Positions 50,720 to 59,710 are shown, counted from the stretch's first letter. The stretch is DNA of 64,000 nucleotides from Rubrobacter tropicus (GCF_011492945.1 NZ_CP045119.1:2976001-3040000); one strand, 5' to 3'. Translations and numbers: made by a program. The notes: generated by a model not told the origin, from the sequence alone.

Positions 50720-51607
50720 ATGCCACCAACCCGCGTAGTCCTCGACTGCGACACGGCAAACGAGGTGGACGACCAGTTCGCAATAGCGCACGCCCTCGGC
50801 CTGCCGGAAGGCGTCTTCGACGTGCGCGGCGTAGTCTCCGTACACAACACCACCGCCCACGGCCCGGGCTCGCGGGACATGTACCAGGACGAGGCCGAGC
50901 GGGTGGTCGGCCTGTGCGGGCGCGGCGTGCCGTGCATCACGGGGGCGGACCGGCCCATGACCAGCCGCGGCGAGCCCGTGCCGAGCGCGGGCCTGGAGTT
51001 CCTGATCGAGGAGGCAAGGCGAGGCCCCCTCACCGTGATCGCAACAGGACCCGCCACAGACGTCGCCTCGTTGCTGGTCTCCGGGCCGGATCTCCGGGAG
51101 AACGTCCGCGTCGTGTGGCTCGGGGGGTTCGGGGGCGCCGAGACCTACGGCCGGCACAAGTTCCACGAGCTGAACGGCCGGGCCGACATGGCGGCGTGGC
51201 GGGTCCTGTTCGAGGAAGACGTCGACCTGCTGCACGTCCCGGGCTGGCCCGCGCCCGCGAAGATCTTGGTTCAGGCGACGAAGTTCGCGCAAGAGGTGCG
51301 CTCCCTCGGGAACCCGGCCGCCTCGTACCTGGCCGAGATCCTGGAGCTGTGGGTGGCCGAGTACGGCGGCCCCGTGGACCCCAAGGGCGAGAAGATCCTC
51401 TGGGACGTGGCCTGCGTCGCGGCCGTGGCGGACCCGAAATCCGTGACGGTCGAACGCCGCGTCCTGCCCACGCTGGACGCCGCCGCGGCCCACGACTACG
51501 CGCTGCCGGGCCGCGAAGTGGATACGGTGGTAGATCTGGACGAGGGGCGTGTGATCTCGGGCCTGATGCGGGCGCTCGGGCGGCTGTCGGACGGTCCGCG
51601 GGCCTGA
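50720..51607 (+). CDS. Inosine-uridine preferring nucleoside hydrolase family protein
   Basis: 295 residues, GAGAGGAAG before the ATG. The calcium-binding N-terminal motif RVVLDCDTANEVDDQFAIAH (DxDxxxxxDD) is intact. Other family elements: GVVSVHNTTAH, RGPLTVIATGPATDVASLL, VRVVWLGGFGGAE and KGEKILWDVACVAAV with the C-terminal Asp. Cleaves the N-glycosidic bond of nucleosides. It lies about 85 bases upstream of a YnjBCD-type ABC operon on the same strand, which may import its substrate or dispose of its product. Confidence 0.9.
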   Translation: MPPTRVVLDCDTANEVDDQFAIAHALGLPEGVFDVRGVVSVHNTTAHGPGSRDMYQDEAERVVGLCGRGVPCITGADRPMTSRGEPVPSAGLEFLIEEARRGPLTVIATGPATDVASLLVSGPDLRENVRVVWLGGFGGAETYGRHKFHELNGRADMAAWRVLFEEDVDLLHVPGWPAPAKILVQATKFAQEVRSLGNPAASYLAEILELWVAEYGGPVDPKGEKILWDVACVAAVADPKSVTVERRVLPTLDAAAAHDYALPGREVDTVVDLDEGRVISGLMRALGRLSDGPRA

Positions 51608-51692
51608 TCCAGCCGCTTTCAAGAGGCGTATACCCGGACGCGTAGGGCCATCGTAGTGACACGTCTGCAAACGAGGTAAGCCAAGGTTGGAC

Positions 51693-52931
51693 ATGCCCGG
51701 CTCGAAGAGGATAAAACCCCTGGTCATCGCCCTGCTCTGCCTCGCGGCGCTCGCCGGCTGCGGCGGGACCGGGGGCGCGAACTCCCCCTCCGGCGAGGAC
51801 CGCCCTTTTTCGGAACTGGAGAGGGCGGCCCGCGGCACCGAGGTCAACCTCGCCATATACGGCGGGGACGAGGCCATAAACGCCTACGTCGACGATTACG
51901 TCATCCCGCAGTTGAAAGAGAGACACGGAATAGAATTTACGCGCACGCCCCTTGGAGACACTGCCGACGCGGTCAACAAGCTGCTCAACGAGAAGCAGGC
52001 GGGAAAAGACGAGGGGACCATAGACCTCGTCTGGATCAACGGCGAGAACTTCGCCACGGGCGCCGACGCCGACCTCTGGTTCGGCCCGTGGGCCGAGGAA
52101 CTCCCGAACGCCAGGTACGTAGACTGGAAAAGTCCCTCCATTAACCGGGACTTCGGCCACCCCGTGGAGGGTAGGGAGGCGCCCTGGGGCAAGGCCCAGT
52201 TCGTCATGATCTACGACTCGGCGAAGGTCGACGACCCACCGAAGACGATGGAAGAACTCAAATCCTGGACCGAAGAGAACCCCGGCCGCTTCTCCTACCC
52301 CGCCCCGCCCGACTTCACGGGCAACGCCTTCGTCGAGCAGGCCTTCTACGACGTGACGGGACGGGTCGAAGCCTACCAGAAACCTTTCGACGAGGAGGTC
52401 TTCGAGAGGGAGTCCCCAAAGCTTTACGACTTCCTGAAGGACATGGAGCCGAACCTCTGGCGCGAGGGCGAGACCTACCCCGCGACCTCGGCGAAGCTGG
52501 ACGAACTCTACGGGAACGGCGAGACCTGGCTCACGATGAGCTACAACCCGCTCCTCGCCCAGCGCCAGGTGGACAAGGGCCTCTTCCCGAAGAGCACCCG
52601 CTCCTACCTGCTCGAAGGTGGCACCCTCAACAACACCCACTACCTCGCCATCCCTTTCAACGGCCCGAACAAGGCGGGGGCGCAGGTGGTAACGAACTTC
52701 CTGCAGGGCCCCGGGGCCCAGAGCGAGAAGCAGGACCCGAGAGGATGGGGCGACCTGACCGCCCTCAGCCTCGACCGGCTGCCGGAAGGGGCGCGCGAGG
52801 GGTTCGCGGAACCCGAGGGGGCGGCGACGCTGCCGACCCGGGTGCTGCAGGAGAACCGGGTACCCGAGGCAGGAACCGAGTGGCTCCTGCGGCTCGAAGA
52901 GGGGTGGCAGGAACGGGTTTTGGAGGACTAG
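51693..52931 (+). CDS. ABC transporter substrate-binding lipoprotein (YnjB family)
   Basis: 412 residues from ATG 51693, with AAGG six bases upstream. Lipoprotein signal with LAALAGC (Cys ~22). The body reads VNLAIYGGDEAINAYVDDYV, DLVWINGENFATGADADLWF, APWGKAQFVMIYDSAKVDDP and ETWLTMSYNPLLAQRQVDKG, matching YnjB-type binding proteins of the extracellular solute-binding family 1. First gene of a four-gene operon with two permeases and an ATPase. Substrate unknown; thiamine-like compounds or nucleoside derivatives have been suggested only by similarity and context. Confidence 0.9.
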   Translation: MPGSKRIKPLVIALLCLAALAGCGGTGGANSPSGEDRPFSELERAARGTEVNLAIYGGDEAINAYVDDYVIPQLKERHGIEFTRTPLGDTADAVNKLLNEKQAGKDEGTIDLVWINGENFATGADADLWFGPWAEELPNARYVDWKSPSINRDFGHPVEGREAPWGKAQFVMIYDSAKVDDPPKTMEELKSWTEENPGRFSYPAPPDFTGNAFVEQAFYDVTGRVEAYQKPFDEEVFERESPKLYDFLKDMEPNLWREGETYPATSAKLDELYGNGETWLTMSYNPLLAQRQVDKGLFPKSTRSYLLEGGTLNNTHYLAIPFNGPNKAGAQVVTNFLQGPGAQSEKQDPRGWGDLTALSLDRLPEGAREGFAEPEGAATLPTRVLQENRVPEAGTEWLLRLEEGWQERVLED

Positions 52932-52934
52932 GGG

Positions 52935-53789
52935 TTGGGCGGCCGGCTAAAGATAGCGTTGCTTTTGGCCCCGGCGCTGGCCGTGATCGGGGTCCTCTTC
53001 GCCGGCGGGCTCGTCGCCGCCTTCGCGCAGTCCTTGGGCTACCTGCCGGCCATCGGCATGACGGAGCTTTCGCTGGTCGCGTACCGGGAGATCCTCTCCG
53101 ACGAGGGCTTCTTCGACTCGCTGGTCCTCACCCTGTACGTCTCCGGGGTCTCGACGGGCGTCTCGACGGTGCTGGCCGTGTTGGCCGCGCTCGCGCTCAG
53201 GGCGTCGGGCGGGCGGGTCTCGGCGGTGGTGTTTCAGTTGCCGATCACGATCCCCCACCTCGTCGCCGCCGTGGGCATCGCCCTCGTCGTCGGTCAGACG
53301 GGTCTTGGCGCGAGGCTGGCGGCCCTTCTCGGCCTCGTCGGCGAGCCGGGCGACTTCCCGGCCCTGCTCTACGACAAGTATTCCGTGGGCATCATCCTCA
53401 CCTACGTGTGGAAGGAGGTGCCGTTTATAGCGCTCGTGGTGCTCGCCTCGCTCAGGGGTGTTGCCTCTGAGCTGGAGGACGTTGCCCGGACCCTGGGGGC
53501 GGGGGCGTGGCAGCGGTTCTGGTACGTGGTCTTTCCGGTGATCTCGCCCTCCGTGGTGGCGGCGAGCCTGCTCGTCTTCGCCTTCACCTTCGGGGCCTTC
53601 GAGGTGCCTTACCTGCTCGGTAAGTCGTACCCGACGATACTGCCCGTCATGGCCTACAACGAGTACAGGGAGATAGACCTGGCGGCGCGGCCTACGGCCA
53701 TGGCGATCAACGTGCTCATAGCCCTCGTAACGGGGACGGTCGCGGCCCTGTACCTGCGGCTCGCCAGGGATCTCGGACGCCGTGGGTAA
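52935..53789 (+). CDS. ABC transporter permease (first of two, YnjC-like)
   Basis: 284 residues from TTG 52935, three bases after the lipoprotein stop. Six membrane helices. The EAA loop that contacts the ATPase is seen as SELEDVARTLGAGAWQRFWY with the conserved Gly. Together with the next gene it corresponds to the two halves of E. coli YnjC, here as separate polypeptides. The start overlaps no other gene, but the end overlaps the next permease by eight bases. Confidence 0.92.
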   Translation: MGGRLKIALLLAPALAVIGVLFAGGLVAAFAQSLGYLPAIGMTELSLVAYREILSDEGFFDSLVLTLYVSGVSTGVSTVLAVLAALALRASGGRVSAVVFQLPITIPHLVAAVGIALVVGQTGLGARLAALLGLVGEPGDFPALLYDKYSVGIILTYVWKEVPFIALVVLASLRGVASELEDVARTLGAGAWQRFWYVVFPVISPSVVAASLLVFAFTFGAFEVPYLLGKSYPTILPVMAYNEYREIDLAARPTAMAINVLIALVTGTVAALYLRLARDLGRRG

Positions 53790-54615
53790 GAAGGGAAACA
53801 ACCCGTGGCCCGCGGTCGCCTCGACGGTCGCCACGGCGGTCGTCGCGGCGCTCGTAGCGTTGCCTTTCTTGCCGCTTGTACTGTGGGCCTTCGCGGGGGA
53901 GTGGCGGTTTCCGGATCTGCTGCCGACGGAGTGGTCGTTGCGCGGGATGGAGCACCTCTTCGAGCCCGGCGGCGGGGTGCTCGGGGCGGCGTTCAGCGGC
54001 CTCCTCATAGGAGCGGCGACGGCTGTGGCTTCGGTCGCCGTCGGCCTGCCCGCCGGGATGGCGATTGGCGGCTACGAGTGGCGTTTCAAGGGGGGTGTGA
54101 TCTTTTTCATCCTGCTCCCCATCCTCGTCCCCCCCCTCGCCTCGACGATGGGCGTGCACGTCACGTTTATCCGGCTCGGGCTCGCCGACACACTGGCCGG
54201 CGTCTTTCTCGTCCATCTTGTCCCGACGGTGCCTTACACGGCCCTGCTCCTGGCAGGCGTCTTCGCCGAGCGGACCGGGGAGTTGGAAGAGGCGGCGAGG
54301 ACTCTGGGCGCGAGCCCGTGGCAGGCTTTTTTGCGGGTTACGCTGCCAGCGGTCTTGCCCGGGGTGGCCGTGGCCGGGCTCTTCGCGTTCCTGATCTCCT
54401 GGGGGCAGTACGTGTTGACGGTACTGATCGGGGGCGGCACCGTCGTCACGCTTCCGATGCTCCTCTTCTCCGCGGCCTCGGGCAACGACCCCGTAGTAAC
54501 CTCGGCCCTCGCCCTGGCCTTCGCCCTCCCCGCGGTCCTGGCCCTCGTCCTGGCCCTGCGCGTCCTGAAACCGGGGCGGGGCACGAGCCTCGTCGGCCCG
54601 GGCAAGGTCTCGTGA
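53782..54615 (+). CDS. ABC transporter permease (second, YnjC-like)
   Basis: 277 residues from GTG 53782, overlapping the first permease by eight bases. Six membrane helices. EAA loop ELEEAARTLGASPWQAFLRV followed by TLPAVLPGVAVAG. It pairs with the first permease to form the channel. Its stop overlaps the ATPase start (GTGA), showing tight coupling of all four genes. Confidence 0.92.
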   Translation: MGKKGNNPWPAVASTVATAVVAALVALPFLPLVLWAFAGEWRFPDLLPTEWSLRGMEHLFEPGGGVLGAAFSGLLIGAATAVASVAVGLPAGMAIGGYEWRFKGGVIFFILLPILVPPLASTMGVHVTFIRLGLADTLAGVFLVHLVPTVPYTALLLAGVFAERTGELEEAARTLGASPWQAFLRVTLPAVLPGVAVAGLFAFLISWGQYVLTVLIGGGTVVTLPMLLFSAASGNDPVVTSALALAFALPAVLALVLALRVLKPGRGTSLVGPGKVS

Positions 54616-55679
54616 GCGCCCGCCTGGAACTGGATAACGTCTCCCACCGCTACGGCGGGGACGCGCCCGCGCTCGAGACCCTGAGCCTCGCGGTCGAGCC
54701 GGGGGAGCTGGTCGCCCTCCTCGGCCCCTCCGGCTGCGGCAAGACAACGGCCCTCAAGGTCGTCGCCGGCCTGCTGCGACCGGAGTCGGGCGATGTGCGG
54801 GTGGACGGGCAGTCGGTGGTCGGCACCCCGCCCGAGAGGCGCGAGGCGGCGATGGTCTTCCAGAAGCCCCTCCTCTTCCCGCACATGAGCGTCGCCCGGA
54901 ACGTCGGGTTCGGCCTGAGGATGCGCGGCGCGCGCAGGGACGACGCCGAACGGAAGGCCCATGAGGCCCTCAGGCGCGTGCGGATGGAGAGCTTCGCGGA
55001 CCGTTCGCCGGAGGAGCTCTCGGGCGGGCAGCAGCAGAGGGTCGCGCTCGCGCGCGCCCTCGTCACCGGACCGCGGCTCCTGCTCCTCGACGAGCCCTTC
55101 AGCGCGCTCGACGCCAACCTCAGGGAGGAGATGCGGGACCTGATCCTCGGGCTCCAGCGCGAGGGCGGCCACACCACCGTCTTCGTCACGCACGACCAGG
55201 AGGAGGCCGTCGTCCTCGCCGACCGCATAGCCCTCATCTTCGGGGGCAAACTCCAGATGTACGACGAGCCGCAGGCCTTCTACGGCCGTCCCGCCACCCG
55301 CGAGGTGGCCCGCTTCTTCGGCGCGACGAACTTCATCCGAGGCCACGCCGAGAACGGCTCCATCCGGACCTCGCTGGGCGACCTCGAGCTCGAAAAGCCC
55401 GCCCCACCCGGCGCCGCCACGCTGACGATCCGCCCCGAGGCCGTCCGCCTGGAAGAAGGACAAAACTCCTTCCAGGCCAGGATCGTCTCCGCCTCGTACC
55501 TCGGCACCCAGGTCCACTACGAGCTGCGGGCCGCGGGCACTACCCTGCGGGCCGCGCTGCCCCCCCACGTCCGCCTCGCGGTGGGCGAGGAGGTAACGGC
55601 GCGGTTGCCTGCAGAGTCGTTGTGGGTGTTGGAAGAGCCGTCGGCTGTAAGCTATCAGCCTTCAGCCGAGGGCCCTTGA
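54612..55679 (+). CDS. ABC transporter ATP-binding protein with TOBE-like C-terminal domain
   Basis: 355 residues from GTG 54612, overlapping the permease stop (GTGA). Walker A GPSGCGKTTALKVVAGLL (~40), Q-loop FQKPLLFPHMSV, signature LSGGQQQRVALARAL, Walker B LLLLDEPFSALD and switch His in FVTHDQEEAVVLAD. The C-terminal ~110 residues (TIRPEAVRLEEGQNSFQARI) form a TOBE-type domain as in spermidine/sulfate/thiamine importers. The last codons, encoding SAVSYQPSAEGP, are provided by the dispersed TCAGC repeat. It drives the YnjBC-like import system. Confidence 0.93.
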   Translation: MSARLELDNVSHRYGGDAPALETLSLAVEPGELVALLGPSGCGKTTALKVVAGLLRPESGDVRVDGQSVVGTPPERREAAMVFQKPLLFPHMSVARNVGFGLRMRGARRDDAERKAHEALRRVRMESFADRSPEELSGGQQQRVALARALVTGPRLLLLDEPFSALDANLREEMRDLILGLQREGGHTTVFVTHDQEEAVVLADRIALIFGGKLQMYDEPQAFYGRPATREVARFFGATNFIRGHAENGSIRTSLGDLELEKPAPPGAATLTIRPEAVRLEEGQNSFQARIVSASYLGTQVHYELRAAGTTLRAALPPHVRLAVGEEVTARLPAESLWVLEEPSAVSYQPSAEGP

Positions 55680-55801
55680 CGACGCATCTCGCTCCCACCT
55701 ACGTCAGCCTGAGGACATCCGCGCAGTTTCCGTCTTCACGTCCTGGCCCCGGGCCCACCCGCGCGCCCCAAAGCTGAAAGCTGACGGCTGATAGCTTATA
55801 G
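55645..55801. repeat. TCAGC inverted repeats between the ATPase and Nudix genes
   Basis: GCTGTAAGCTATCAGCC and TTCAGCCGAG (55645-55672, inside the end of the ATPase gene) are mirrored by AAGCTGAAAGCTGACGGCTG and ATAGCTTATAGC at 55770-55801. Lies between convergent genes. Confidence 0.7.
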
Positions 55802-56203
55802 CTAGAACATCGCGTCCGCGACGATCCGACGATGGTCGAAGGCCAGCTCGACGGAATCGGGGTCGAGGACCGAGACCTCGGCCGCGTCCGAGGCCGCGAC
55901 GAGGTCCCCGCCAACGACGCGGGCCAAAAAGGCCACGCTCACGTTGTGGCCGCGGGGGTCGCGTTCGGGGTCGGAGTAGACGCCGACCAGGCGCGAGATC
56001 TCCACCGCAAGCCCCGTCTCCTCCGCGGTCTCCCTGACGGCGGCCGCCTCGACCGTCTCGCCGACCTCGACGAAGCCGCCGGGCAGGGCCCACTCTCCCT
56101 CGAACGGGTCGCCGCCGCGACGTACGAGCACGACTCCCTCCTCCGAGGGGATTATTACGTCCACCATCAGCTTCGGCGTCTCGGGTCCCGCCAACGGTCT
56201 CAC
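55802..56203 (-). CDS. Nudix hydrolase
   Basis: 133 residues if started at GTG 56203, giving VRPLAGPETPKLMVDVIIPS, the usual beginning of this ADP-ribose pyrophosphatase-like group; ATG 56167 is the alternative. The Nudix box GGFVEVGETVEAAAVRETAE followed by ETGL is complete (GX5EX7REUXEEXGU). Length is short, single domain. It likely hydrolyses a nucleoside diphosphate derivative or damaged nucleotide. Convergent with the ABC operon across a repeat pair. Confidence 0.9.
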   Translation of the reverse strand: MRPLAGPETPKLMVDVIIPSEEGVVLVRRGGDPFEGEWALPGGFVEVGETVEAAAVRETAEETGLAVEISRLVGVYSDPERDPRGHNVSVAFLARVVGGDLVAASDAAEVSVLDPDSVELAFDHRRIVADAMF

Positions 56204-56232
56204 CTCCAGGGCCTGTTGCGACCCGCGATAGT

Positions 56233-57225
56233 TTAGGGGTATTTCCCGTCCAGGCCGAGCACGTCCCCACGTCCGAGGGAGCGCTCGGAGCTCTGGCACG
56301 GGCCGTTTATGACCGGGCCCATGGTGAGGTTCGGGTGGTAATCCTCCACAACGTGGCCGAGGCCGAAGGTGTGTCCCCGTTCGTGGGTCATCACGCCCTC
56401 TATGTCGTAGCGTCCCCTGCACGAGCGCGAGTTCGGGTTCGTGGTCCAGTGGTGGCCGACCTTGCTCAGCTTCACGTCGGAGCTGGTGACGACGTCGTAA
56501 CCGGCTTTGGCGCGGGTATGGACGCAGGCGGCGGCGAGGTTGCCGGGGTTGGATAGAGCGCCGAAGGAGACGACGCTCAGGCCGTCGTCCGTCTCGCACG
56601 CGCCCCCGCCCACGCCGGCGTGCCGGGCCGTGTAGCCCTTGTAGGCGACGCCGGCCGGGACCCTGTCGCCGAGTCGGCAGCCGTTCAGGGTGTCGGCGAC
56701 GTTGCCGCTGGCCTGCCTGATGGCGCTAATGGCGGCCCTGCGCGGGACGTCCCTGGGCGTCGTCCGCCAGTTGATGCGGTAGACGTGCGTGCCCTCCACG
56801 CGCCAGCCGTTCTCGTCGAAGCCGGCGTCCCCGCACTCACCCACGCCCTTCGTCGTGAACGCGGGGGGCCCGGCGCCCGTCCCGGCCGACTCGCTGCCGA
56901 CGTGGTCCAGCTCGATCGCGCCGTCCTCCAGGCGGCGCACCCCGAACTCCTGGGCCCCGCGTTCCGTCAGGAGCTCGACGTGAACGCCCTCGCCGGGGGG
57001 AGGCACGGCGGCACCCGCCATCCCGTCTTCTATCACCCTGCCCGCGACCGGGCACCTGTTCTGGTCGATCGTTCGGGGAAGGGCGCGGGCGTCGATCGCC
57101 TGTTTGCCGGGCTCGCAGGCTTCAAGCACGCGCGGGTCCGTCTGCGCCGCGGGCGTCCTTGCGAAAGTCGCCACAACCAGGACCGCGAATGCCAGTGCCA
57201 TACCGGATGCGAACAACCGTTTCAT
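56233..57225 (-). CDS. Secreted metzincin-type zinc protease
   Basis: 330 residues from ATG 57225, with GGGGGAG eight bases upstream. Sec signal peptide (MKRLFASGMALAFAVLVVAT). The zinc motif THERGHTFGLGHV is HExxHxxGxxH, and a Met-turn-like LTMGPVI follows 13 residues later, both typical of matrixin/metzincin proteases. Cys residues in the mature part (ACEPGK, NRCPVAG, ECGDAG, GGACETDD, SRSCRGR) suggest disulfides outside the cell. Substrate unknown. Nudix gene downstream on the same strand. Confidence 0.85.
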   Translation of the reverse strand: MKRLFASGMALAFAVLVVATFARTPAAQTDPRVLEACEPGKQAIDARALPRTIDQNRCPVAGRVIEDGMAGAAVPPPGEGVHVELLTERGAQEFGVRRLEDGAIELDHVGSESAGTGAGPPAFTTKGVGECGDAGFDENGWRVEGTHVYRINWRTTPRDVPRRAAISAIRQASGNVADTLNGCRLGDRVPAGVAYKGYTARHAGVGGGACETDDGLSVVSFGALSNPGNLAAACVHTRAKAGYDVVTSSDVKLSKVGHHWTTNPNSRSCRGRYDIEGVMTHERGHTFGLGHVVEDYHPNLTMGPVINGPCQSSERSLGRGDVLGLDGKYP

Positions 57226-57435
57226 AGGTCGGTACTCCCCCTCGTTCCACTGCCCGACGCGCCGGCCCGGAACCCTCCTGGGCGGCGCGGGACGCATGAT
57301 ACAGGCTACATGTTCTCCACGAAAGGGCAATCACACACAACATGGTGTGGTTTCATTGCGCGTGGACGGTCCCGGCGCGGAACGAAAGGGGCCGGAGACG
57401 GTATGCTTTGCGAGGGGGGTGACTCAGGACCGGCC

Positions 57436-58053
57436 ATGAAGATCTTGTGCATAAGCGACCAGGTCGAGCAGGTGCTGCACGGGCCGAGCCTCAACTCCTA
57501 CGCGCGGGGGGTCGAGGCCGTGATCTCCTGCGGCGACCTCCCCTTCGACTACCTGGAGTACATCATCACCTTTCTCGGCGCCCCGGTCTACTACGTCCTC
57601 GGCAACCACGACCCCGCCCCCGACGGCCCCGAGTATCCGGGCGGCTGCGTACCGCTTGACGGCAGGGTGGTCGAGGTGGGGAGGGGCGAGGAGAAGGTGA
57701 CCTTCGCCGGGCTCTCCGGCTCTCCGCTGTACTCGGGCGGCCCGAACCAGTACACGGAGGGTCAGATGGGCCGCCGGGCGTGGGGGCTGTCGGCCAGGAT
57801 CCGTTGCAGGCAACTCCTCGGCCGCCCGGCCCCGACGGTCTTCGTTACCCATTCCCCGCCGTTGGGTCTCGGGGACAGGGAGGACCCGGCCCACGTGGGC
57901 TTCGAGCCCTTCCTGGGTTTAATCGACCGCCACAAACCCCCGCTGTGGCTGCACGGCCACGTCCACCTCTACGGCCCCGACCAGCAGAGGGTCACCAGCC
58001 GGGGAGAGACGAAGGTGTTGAACGTTTTCGGCCACCGTATTTTGGAGGTATAG
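57436..58053 (+). CDS. Metallophosphoesterase with altered first motif
   Basis: 205 residues from ATG 57436. Calcineurin-like order: MKILCISDQVEQVLHG (motif I, with Gln where His is usual), ISCGDLPFDYLEYI, YVLGNHDPAPDG, TVFVTHSPPLGLG and LWLHGHVHLYGPD. All other metal ligands are kept, so activity is possible with one altered site. Substrate not known. The start is preceded by a long G run farther up than usual. The ParB-like gene follows 56 bases later. Confidence 0.87.
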   Translation: MKILCISDQVEQVLHGPSLNSYARGVEAVISCGDLPFDYLEYIITFLGAPVYYVLGNHDPAPDGPEYPGGCVPLDGRVVEVGRGEEKVTFAGLSGSPLYSGGPNQYTEGQMGRRAWGLSARIRCRQLLGRPAPTVFVTHSPPLGLGDREDPAHVGFEPFLGLIDRHKPPLWLHGHVHLYGPDQQRVTSRGETKVLNVFGHRILEV

Positions 58054-58109
58054 GGTATTTGGTCAGCCTGAGCCTTGTTGGCGGGACCGGCCGGTTGTAG
58101 GCTGGAGCG

Positions 58110-59006
58110 GTGGTCGGCCACATGGATCTTAACGAACAGTCTGACAGGGACTTCTCCAGGGCGCGCAGGAAGGCTTTCCTGAGGCGTGTCGGCGCCTACC
58201 TGCGCAGGGACCCCGGGTCGAACCAGCTCCTCTCCTTCGACGAGGTTAGGGGGGCGCTCGGGGCGATACAGCAGGTCCACATAGGCCTTCGCGAGGTGCC
58301 GGTCTCGAAGATCGTCGGCAGCGTCGGGCGCCACAGGGACTTCGACCGGGCCTTCCTGCCGTCAAAGCCGGACCTCGGCACGCGCTGGAAGCGGATAGAC
58401 CAGCTCATGCACCAGGACCAGGGCCTGCCCCCGGTCAGCCTCTTCAAGATAGGGGACGCCTACTTCGTCAACGACGGCAACCACAGGGTCTCGGTCGCCA
58501 GGCAGCAGGGCATCGAGACGCTCGACGCCGACGTCATCGAGCTGCGCAGCAGGGTTCCGGTCGATTCCGCGCTCACTGCCGGAGACATCCTGCACATGCT
58601 CGAGCACCGCCACCTTCTGGAGCGGCTGCCGATCGACCGGGTGTTGCCGGAGATAAAGATCCGGTTCTCCGACGCGGCGGACTACCGCAGGCTGGGAAAC
58701 TACATAGAGGCGCACGGGTTCAGGATCTCGCAGCTCTGGCGGCGCTACGTCACGGCCGAGGAAGTCTTGCGCGACTGGTACGAGTACAGCTACAGGCCGA
58801 TCATGGAGATGATCCGGGAGGACCGCGTCCTGGAGGCCTTCCCCGGCCGCACCGAGCTCGACCTGTACCTCTGGATAGTCAAGCACCGCGAGCACCTCGC
58901 ACTGGAGGCAAGGGACGAGAAGATCTCACCCGAGGCCGCCAAGGACGACATCCTGAAGCAGGGCCGCCGCCGGCGCCGTCCCCCGCTCCCCGGCGGCCCG
59001 TCCTGA
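58110..59006 (+). CDS. ParB/sulfiredoxin-fold domain protein
   Basis: 298 residues from GTG 58110 (ATG 58122 is also possible). The central segment VPVSKIVGSVGRHRDFDRAF ... LPPVSLFKIGDAYFVNDGNH RVSVARQQGIETLDADVIE (written in two parts) is a ParB-like nuclease/CTPase-type fold, with the DGNHRVSVAR motif typical of that superfamily. The rest is helical (FRISQLWRRYVTAEEVLRDW). A basic, Pro-rich tail ends it. Not a chromosome-partition ParB, as no HTH domain follows. Function unknown, perhaps a regulatory or nucleotide-binding role. Confidence 0.8.
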   Translation: MVGHMDLNEQSDRDFSRARRKAFLRRVGAYLRRDPGSNQLLSFDEVRGALGAIQQVHIGLREVPVSKIVGSVGRHRDFDRAFLPSKPDLGTRWKRIDQLMHQDQGLPPVSLFKIGDAYFVNDGNHRVSVARQQGIETLDADVIELRSRVPVDSALTAGDILHMLEHRHLLERLPIDRVLPEIKIRFSDAADYRRLGNYIEAHGFRISQLWRRYVTAEEVLRDWYEYSYRPIMEMIREDRVLEAFPGRTELDLYLWIVKHREHLALEARDEKISPEAAKDDILKQGRRRRRPPLPGGPS

Positions 59007-59047
59007 GCGCGGGCGGTTCGGGGGGCAACCCCTTAGGCGTCGTCGCG

Positions 59048-59710
59048 GTGATCTGGAACCCTATCCGCGCACTGCGGGGGGTCGCAGAGAGGCGCTCGGC
59101 CCTCCCCGGCTTTGTCGTGGTGGCCGTCTACGCGGCTTTGGGCCTCGTCGTAAGCACGGTTTTCGTCCTGAGCGGCGCGACGCGCCGGCAACTGGAGCGG
59201 GGCTTCGAGCAGCCGCCGGGGCAGCCCGCCCTGCCGCCCGAGGTCATCGAGCCGGCGGCAAGGGCGGCCGAGATCGGCATCCCCGTAATCGCCCTCGTCT
59301 CGCCTTTTGTGGGCTGGATCTTCGTCTCCTCTCTGATGCAGCTCGCGACGCGCCTCTTCGGGGGCACCGGACCGTTCTCCTCGATGCTCGGCGTGGTCGG
59401 GGTGGCGCAGGCGCCTTTCTTTGTCAGCTCGATCTCGAACGCCCTCCTTGGCGGGTTGCGGGCGTGGATGGGCGTGGGGACGCCGGCGGGGGTCGCGATC
59501 GGCTACCTCGTCTCCCTGATCGGGCTGGCCTGCTTTATGTGGTACGTGGTCCTGGTCGTGATCGGGGCCTCCCAGGCAAGCGGCGTCGGCTACGGGGAAT
59601 CCGCCGGCTCGTGCGCCTTATCGTGCGCCGGGCTCGCGGCTCTTATAATTCTTTTGGTAGTGGTCGTGGGCATCGGCATCTTCGCCGTCGCGGGCGCCGC
59701 CGCGCAGTAG
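59048..59710 (+). CDS. Yip1-domain-like membrane protein
   Basis: 220 residues from GTG 59048. Five membrane helices. N-terminal WNPIRALRGVAERRSALPGF is typical of bacterial YIP1-family proteins, with PVIALVSPFVGWIFVSSLMQ and FGGTGPFSSMLGVVGVAQAP next. The role of bacterial members is not established. Gap of 27 bases to the sppA gene, so co-transcription is likely. Confidence 0.78.
   Translation: MIWNPIRALRGVAERRSALPGFVVVAVYAALGLVVSTVFVLSGATRRQLERGFEQPPGQPALPPEVIEPAARAAEIGIPVIALVSPFVGWIFVSSLMQLATRLFGGTGPFSSMLGVVGVAQAPFFVSSISNALLGGLRAWMGVGTPAGVAIGYLVSLIGLACFMWYVVLVVIGASQASGVGYGESAGSCALSCAGLAALIILLVVVVGIGIFAVAGAAAQ

Noticed and set aside
58110-59006. Chromosome-partition ParB
   Set aside because: Only the ParB-like fold is present; the HTH and dimer domains, a parA neighbour and parS sites were not seen.
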